Positions 31,623 to 35,476 of a stretch of 35,476 nucleotides of DNA are shown one piece after another. A model generated the notes under the pieces. That model ran no database searches and was not told the origin of the DNA. It worked only from the letters and a program-made list of their open reading frames with translations. Source of the DNA: an uncultured Prevotellaceae bacterium (lineage in GTDB: Bacteria; Bacteroidota; Bacteroidia; Bacteroidales; Bacteroidaceae). The stretch spans positions 1 to 35,476 of the forward strand of contig CAMZHV010000029.1 in the NCBI GenBank assembly GCA_947307015.1, given 5' to 3'. Numbering within the stretch: the stretch's first letter is position 1; every line of letters begins with the position of its first letter. The translations under genes and the position numbers were made by a program.

Positions 31623-34304
31623 TTACTTGATGATGACCTTTCGGCCATTAACAATATAGATGCCTTTCCGATTTGGAACCCCATCAAGCTTCTTGCCATC
31701 GATAGTGTACCAAGTTTCGGATTGATCATCGAAAACAGAATCAATTCCGTCGGGCAGAATTATAGTCAATGTTCCTGGCTGATACGTTAACGCATAGTTC
31801 TGAGCACTACCTCCGCTGACCACAATGGGATATGTCCCAGGCAGAGAGTTGCTTGTGGCTATCGTGGAGGCTGAGGGCTTCGCTGTGAAAGCCGTGGACT
31901 CAGTATCGCCATTGCGGAAACCACTGTATTTCAAAAGGAACGTCGGAATGTTCTCTCCCTGAACGATTGAAGCATCCTCAACGCTAACGGTAAGTGGCGC
32001 CTTTGTGATGGTCAGCGTACCGTTGACGTATGTATCATTAAAGTTCGTCACGCTACCTTTCTTGATAACAATAGGATAGGTGCCGACTGGTGAACTTGCC
32101 GTTGCTTCACACGTAATCTCCGGCCTTCCGCTCAGTTCTGCTCCGATGGAAGAGTAATCGAATGTCGGGTTGGCATCGCCATACATACGTGTATAGTCTT
32201 TGGCAATAATGATCACAGCATCTGCTTCGGTTACGACCAACTTTCCATTCATGTAGTTCAAATCATAGTTCTGAGCTGTGCCACCAGATACAACAACCTC
32301 ATACTCGCCTACAGGTGAATTCTTGACGGCTGTTGTCGTTACTGTTGGCTGTGTCGTTAACACGCTTGCCGTTTCATTGTTCTTGAATCCAATGTACGAC
32401 AGTGTAAACTCAGGATTCTCTTCACCTTGTTTCTTGGTATAGGTGCCTGCCTTGATGAGCAGCGGAGCCTTGGTGATGGTCAGCGTACCATTGACATAGC
32501 TATCGTTGTAGTTCGTCACGCTTCCCTTCTTGATGACAATAGGATACGTTCCGACGGGTGAAGTGGCAGTTGCCTCACAGGTAATCTCAGGAGTACCATT
32601 TAAAGGTGCTCCAGATGAAGTAAAGTCAAACGCTGGGTTCGCGTCACCATAGACTCGAGTATAATCCTTGGCTACGATTGTGATGGCGTCTGCCTCTGTC
32701 ACCTTCAAAGTTCCATTCACATGAGTGATATCATAATTCTGAGCCGTAGCACCAGATACAATGACCTCATAATCGCCCAATGGAGAGTCTTTAGTGGCTG
32801 ACGTATAGACTGATGGCTGCGTCGTTAAGACGGCAGCCGTCTCATCGTTCTTGAATCCTTCATACGTCAGTTTGAACTCTGGATTATCCATACCCTGTTG
32901 CTTGGTGTACGTTCCAGCCTTGATGGTCAACGGAGCTTTGTTAATCGTCAACGTGCCATTGACGTAGGTCACCTTCTGGTTAGCAACCGTTCCTTTATTT
33001 GCCGTGATGGGATAAGAACCTACGGGGGATGTTGAAGTAGCAGTTGTCTTGAGCTCAGGCGTGCCTCTCAGGTCGCCGCCTTCCTTGGTATAAGTCAGTT
33101 GGGGAACAGGATCTCCGTATGTCATCGTCACGTCAATGACTTTCACGGTAGCCGGTACATCGTCTTCTGGGTTGACATCAGCTTCTATGCGGAATAGGTC
33201 AGTGAAAGTTTCACCCCATTGTTCAAGCAGATTCTTTGCTCTGAAATGGAACGTATGATCACCTTCGCTTAGATTGGAGATGTCAATGCTGAACACGTAT
33301 TCTGTCTTGGAGTCTTTACCCGTTACTTTATGGGCTACATCATCGTCTATCCAGTACTCGTATTCTGCAATTCTACCTCCTGAAGATGCATCCTTCTGAG
33401 CGATGTAGAACATCTGACGAGTAAGATTACCCCAGACACCTTCATTGTCTTTAGCCCGATAGTTGAAGTAGTGGACGCCACTACCCAGATGGCTGATATC
33501 GATGCTGAAGGTCTGCTGAGTATTACTGCCTGTAACTGTCACCTTGCTGGCATAGTCATCATCCAGCCAATATTCGGCAGAGGCTATGGAAGCATTGGTG
33601 TTCACCTTTGTCTGAGGAATATAGAACATCTTACGAACAGGACATCCATATTCTCCTCGCTCGTTGAATGCACGGCAGTTGAAATAGTGAACGCCACTAC
33701 TCAGACCTTCGAGACTGACAGCCAATGTGGCATTCCTTCCAGCAGAATTACTGATGGTCTTTGCCGCATAGTTATCGTCGAGCCAGTATTCATAGCCCTT
33801 AATGGGTGATACAGAGGTCTGTTCCTGCGATAGCGGCACATAGAACAGATAGCGTTCGCTGTTGCCACGTTCGCCTGTTGCAGATATCGGTGTGCAGTTG
33901 AAATAGTGGACTCCAGGCTTTAGTACACTGATATCAATGCTCAGCGATAGGCTTCCACTGCCTGCCGTCTCGCTTTTGACACCAGTCAAGTCGTCGTCGA
34001 GCCAATATTCCACTTTCAAATTTCCTGCATCCGCAATGTTTGGCATAGTCGGGATATAATAGAGGTAACGGTAGAAGTTACCCCATACCTCATCGCTTCT
34101 TTTAGCGCGGAAGTTGAGGAAATGTATGCCTGTACTCAGCGAGGATGTAGAAACATCAAATGAGACGTTTCCTACCGATGAACTCACCACGCTGCGGTTG
34201 GCATAGTCGTCGTCTGTCCAATACTCGTATTGCGATATATCTTGAGCATAAGCTCCGCATAGCAGCAACAGGAGTAACGACAGACTTGTTATTACTCTCT
34301 TCAT
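31623..34304 (-). CDS. Secreted repeat protein: five YWxDDD repeats and six alternating MBG-type repeats, sorting tail
   Basis: 893 residues with a signal peptide (1-21). Residues ~24-380 hold five repeats of about 72 residues, each starting (Y/V/A)EYWxDDD or DDN and ending in a GVHYFN..RA / FYIP strand pair. Residues ~383-850 hold six MBG-type Ig-like repeats of about 78 residues in strict alternation: type 1 with YTRVYGDANP or equivalent and SPVGTYPI, type 2 with YTKKQGEENPEF and the AQNYD segment. The end is KGIYIVNGRKVIIK, the Prevotella sorting tail. It is likely a surface-anchored stalk or adhesin; no enzymatic motif was seen. It lies 13 bases after the beta-helix gene. The type 1/2 pairs are repetitive at DNA level (about 465 bp apart), inviting copy-number change. 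Confidence 0.88.
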   Translation of the reverse strand: MKRVITSLSLLLLLLCGAYAQDISQYEYWTDDDYANRSVVSSSVGNVSFDVSTSSLSTGIHFLNFRAKRSDEVWGNFYRYLYYIPTMPNIADAGNLKVEYWLDDDLTGVKSETAGSGSLSLSIDISVLKPGVHYFNCTPISATGERGNSERYLFYVPLSQEQTSVSPIKGYEYWLDDNYAAKTISNSAGRNATLAVSLEGLSSGVHYFNCRAFNERGEYGCPVRKMFYIPQTKVNTNASIASAEYWLDDDYASKVTVTGSNTQQTFSIDISHLGSGVHYFNYRAKDNEGVWGNLTRQMFYIAQKDASSGGRIAEYEYWIDDDVAHKVTGKDSKTEYVFSIDISNLSEGDHTFHFRAKNLLEQWGETFTDLFRIEADVNPEDDVPATVKVIDVTMTYGDPVPQLTYTKEGGDLRGTPELKTTATSTSPVGSYPITANKGTVANQKVTYVNGTLTINKAPLTIKAGTYTKQQGMDNPEFKLTYEGFKNDETAAVLTTQPSVYTSATKDSPLGDYEVIVSGATAQNYDITHVNGTLKVTEADAITIVAKDYTRVYGDANPAFDFTSSGAPLNGTPEITCEATATSPVGTYPIVIKKGSVTNYNDSYVNGTLTITKAPLLIKAGTYTKKQGEENPEFTLSYIGFKNNETASVLTTQPTVTTTAVKNSPVGEYEVVVSGGTAQNYDLNYMNGKLVVTEADAVIIIAKDYTRMYGDANPTFDYSSIGAELSGRPEITCEATASSPVGTYPIVIKKGSVTNFNDTYVNGTLTITKAPLTVSVEDASIVQGENIPTFLLKYSGFRNGDTESTAFTAKPSASTIATSNSLPGTYPIVVSGGSAQNYALTYQPGTLTIILPDGIDSVFDDQSETWYTIDGKKLDGVPNRKGIYIVNGRKVIIK

Positions 34305-34317
34305 AGGCTACTGCGTA

Positions 34318-35334
34318 TTACTGTGGAGAAACGGTCAGATTTACGTTCAGCTTTTTCTGCTCTGTATCGAGTTTAATATCGCTGCTCGTTACTTTGGGAA
34401 CAGAAGGCACAAGCATATTGTCATCGAATGGAGTGTCGCCACCATACACGCCTACGACTGTTCCATCAGTACCCAAGTATCCTTTTGTCTGGAGTGAAGA
34501 AGTTGACGTGTCCAAATATTGGGTTGATTTGATATAACAATTTTGGCATACACTGCTCGTTCCTATAGACATGACCGAAAGACTATAATCATAATCAGAA
34601 TATTGGTTTATGAGTGATCTAACTAAAACTGTCGAATTTAAGGTCTTATTACCAGTCGTATTATGTGTAACAATAGAATTAATAATTGTTGCAGAGAAAT
34701 ATGCACAATTAGATATAGCAAGATTACAATTTACAAAAGTCGTATTGCTCGTGGCCCCAGAATTAGCTGAGAGACTAGATATCTTTGTATTTATCACCGT
34801 CATACTTTTAATCGTTGATGACAAGGCTAGGCCACTGGTAATATCACTCCTGTCAATGGTTAAGTCCTGTATTGTACCAGTAAAGGACATTGACCCAATC
34901 TGGCATCTCTCTATCGTACCTTTGGCAACCTTTGCCTGAAGATTCAACCCAGATAAAATCTTGCATTGGCGCATCATGAAATTAGAAACAGCATTATTAA
35001 CTGTCACAGAGCCTGATACAGCCAAAGCTTCCAATACAGGATTTTCCAAAGTAGGATTGTTGGGGATAGAGATATTCACATCACCATCAATAACAGTTGT
35101 CTTGCCTGTTCCACGAATCGTTATCTTCTTCGTCACATAAAAGGGTTTGAATGTTCCCAAGGTCAGATAGATGACATCGCCATCTGCAGCTGCATTAACA
35201 GCATCTTGAATCTTATCGCCGTCAAATAAAGTCACCTGACCATTGTGATCCAACAATGCCTTGTTAATAGTAATCGCACTTGCAGTCATGCTCATCATGA
35301 TGAGACAAACTGCCATAAATAAATACTTTTTCAT
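34318..35334 (-). CDS. Secreted right-handed beta-helix protein
   Basis: 338 residues with a signal peptide (MKKYLFMAVCLIMMSMTASA, about 1-20). Residues ~38-80 (IQDAVNAAADGDVIYLTLGTF) are the usual entry cap of pectin-lyase-fold proteins. Residues ~80-270 form a regular beta-helix with Asn, Ile and Thr ladders, e.g. TFVNCNLAISNC and TIINSIVTHN. No Asp/His set as in glycosidases of this fold was seen, so it may be structural or binding. It has no sorting tail. Codon and base use is more A/T-rich than the operon neighbours, mainly around 34,550-35,000, hinting at transfer or relaxed composition. It is the first gene of a two-gene minus-strand unit. Confidence 0.82.
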   Translation of the reverse strand: MKKYLFMAVCLIMMSMTASAITINKALLDHNGQVTLFDGDKIQDAVNAAADGDVIYLTLGTFKPFYVTKKITIRGTGKTTVIDGDVNISIPNNPTLENPVLEALAVSGSVTVNNAVSNFMMRQCKILSGLNLQAKVAKGTIERCQIGSMSFTGTIQDLTIDRSDITSGLALSSTIKSMTVINTKISSLSANSGATSNTTFVNCNLAISNCAYFSATIINSIVTHNTTGNKTLNSTVLVRSLINQYSDYDYSLSVMSIGTSSVCQNCYIKSTQYLDTSTSSLQTKGYLGTDGTVVGVYGGDTPFDDNMLVPSVPKVTSSDIKLDTEQKKLNVNLTVSPQ

Positions 35335-35476
35335 CTAAGTTGTCTTTTAAGTTTGTTATTTATTGGTTTTGTATACGTACAAAAAAACGTGGACAATTTA
35401 CATCGTCTACGTAATCTGAGGTATCGGCAAACACCTTTGTAGCTTAAACGAGCAAATGCCCACGCCCAACGGCGTG
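35335..35476 (-). promoter_or_regulatory. Upstream region of the beta-helix/MBG unit
   Basis: No TAnnTTTG box was found on the minus strand here. Small palindromes are visible: TTTTGTA-TACG-TACAAAA at 35367-35384, an imperfect ACGTGGAC..GTCTACGT at 35388-35413, and CACGCC..GGCGTG at the very edge. They may be operators, but no regulator can be named. Confidence 0.4.

Noticed and set aside
1..35476. CRISPR array, tRNA or rRNA genes, integrase or phage genes
   Set aside because: No regularly spaced direct repeats, no clover-leaf candidates with a CCA-type acceptor and no rRNA-like stretch were seen; no recombinase motif was found in the translations.

Overview
The window looks like a chromosomal segment of a gut or rumen Bacteroidales bacterium, most likely a Prevotella-type genus. 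The grounds are several large secreted proteins ending in the short C-terminal tail of the type GxYIINGRKxxxK, promoters carrying the Bacteroidetes -7 box TAnnTTTG, few recognisable Shine-Dalgarno sites, a surface-lipoprotein export signal (Cys-Lys-Asp-Asp-Asp), and a GldB-like protein. No database search was possible; family calls rest on motifs read in the translations.

Region 1 (1-14,393, all + strand) is a tightly packed polysaccharide-utilisation operon. It begins inside a secreted protein and continues with a GH28/GH49-like beta-helix glycosidase, a 1,572-residue secreted protein with a tyrosine-phosphatase domain among carbohydrate-binding-like modules, a 63-residue orphan peptide, a multidomain GH51 arabinofuranosidase, and a 1,257-residue protein that fuses three apparent catalytic domains (alginate_lyase-like, GH28/49-like, GH88-like). 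Three junctions are 4-base ATGA overlaps. The set suggests stepwise removal of arabinose side chains and uronic-acid backbone from an acidic plant polysaccharide. No SusC/SusD pair lies in the window.

Region 2 (14,394-17,382) is bounded by two inverted copies of a 131-bp repeat; the right copy is part of a 195-bp element with 18-bp terminal inverted repeats. Inside are a possible small membrane protein, an ICMT-like methyltransferase and guanine deaminase.

Region 3 (17,383-24,240) is mostly housekeeping: M18 aminopeptidase (-), a CobW-type metallochaperone with a very His/Asp/Glu-rich linker (+), an overlapping minus-strand trio (GldB-like protein, RsmI-like and TrmH/SpoU-like RNA methyltransferases), and an MFS transporter (+).

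Region 4 (24,241-31,462) holds secreted and envelope genes: a CotH-kinase/lamin-tail protein, a small alpha/beta hydrolase, a YjbH-like outer-membrane protein and a surface lipoprotein.

Region 5 (31,540-35,476, - strand) is a two-gene unit: a beta-helix protein followed by an 893-residue protein made of five YWxDDD repeats and six alternating MBG-type repeats.

The most unusual features are the triple-enzyme fusion with four G/C-rich palindromic insertions translated in frame, the 131-bp inverted repeat pair that could permit inversion of about 2.7 kb and holds or abuts the stop codons of both flanking genes, the secreted phosphatase inside a glycan operon, and the beta-helix/MBG pair.
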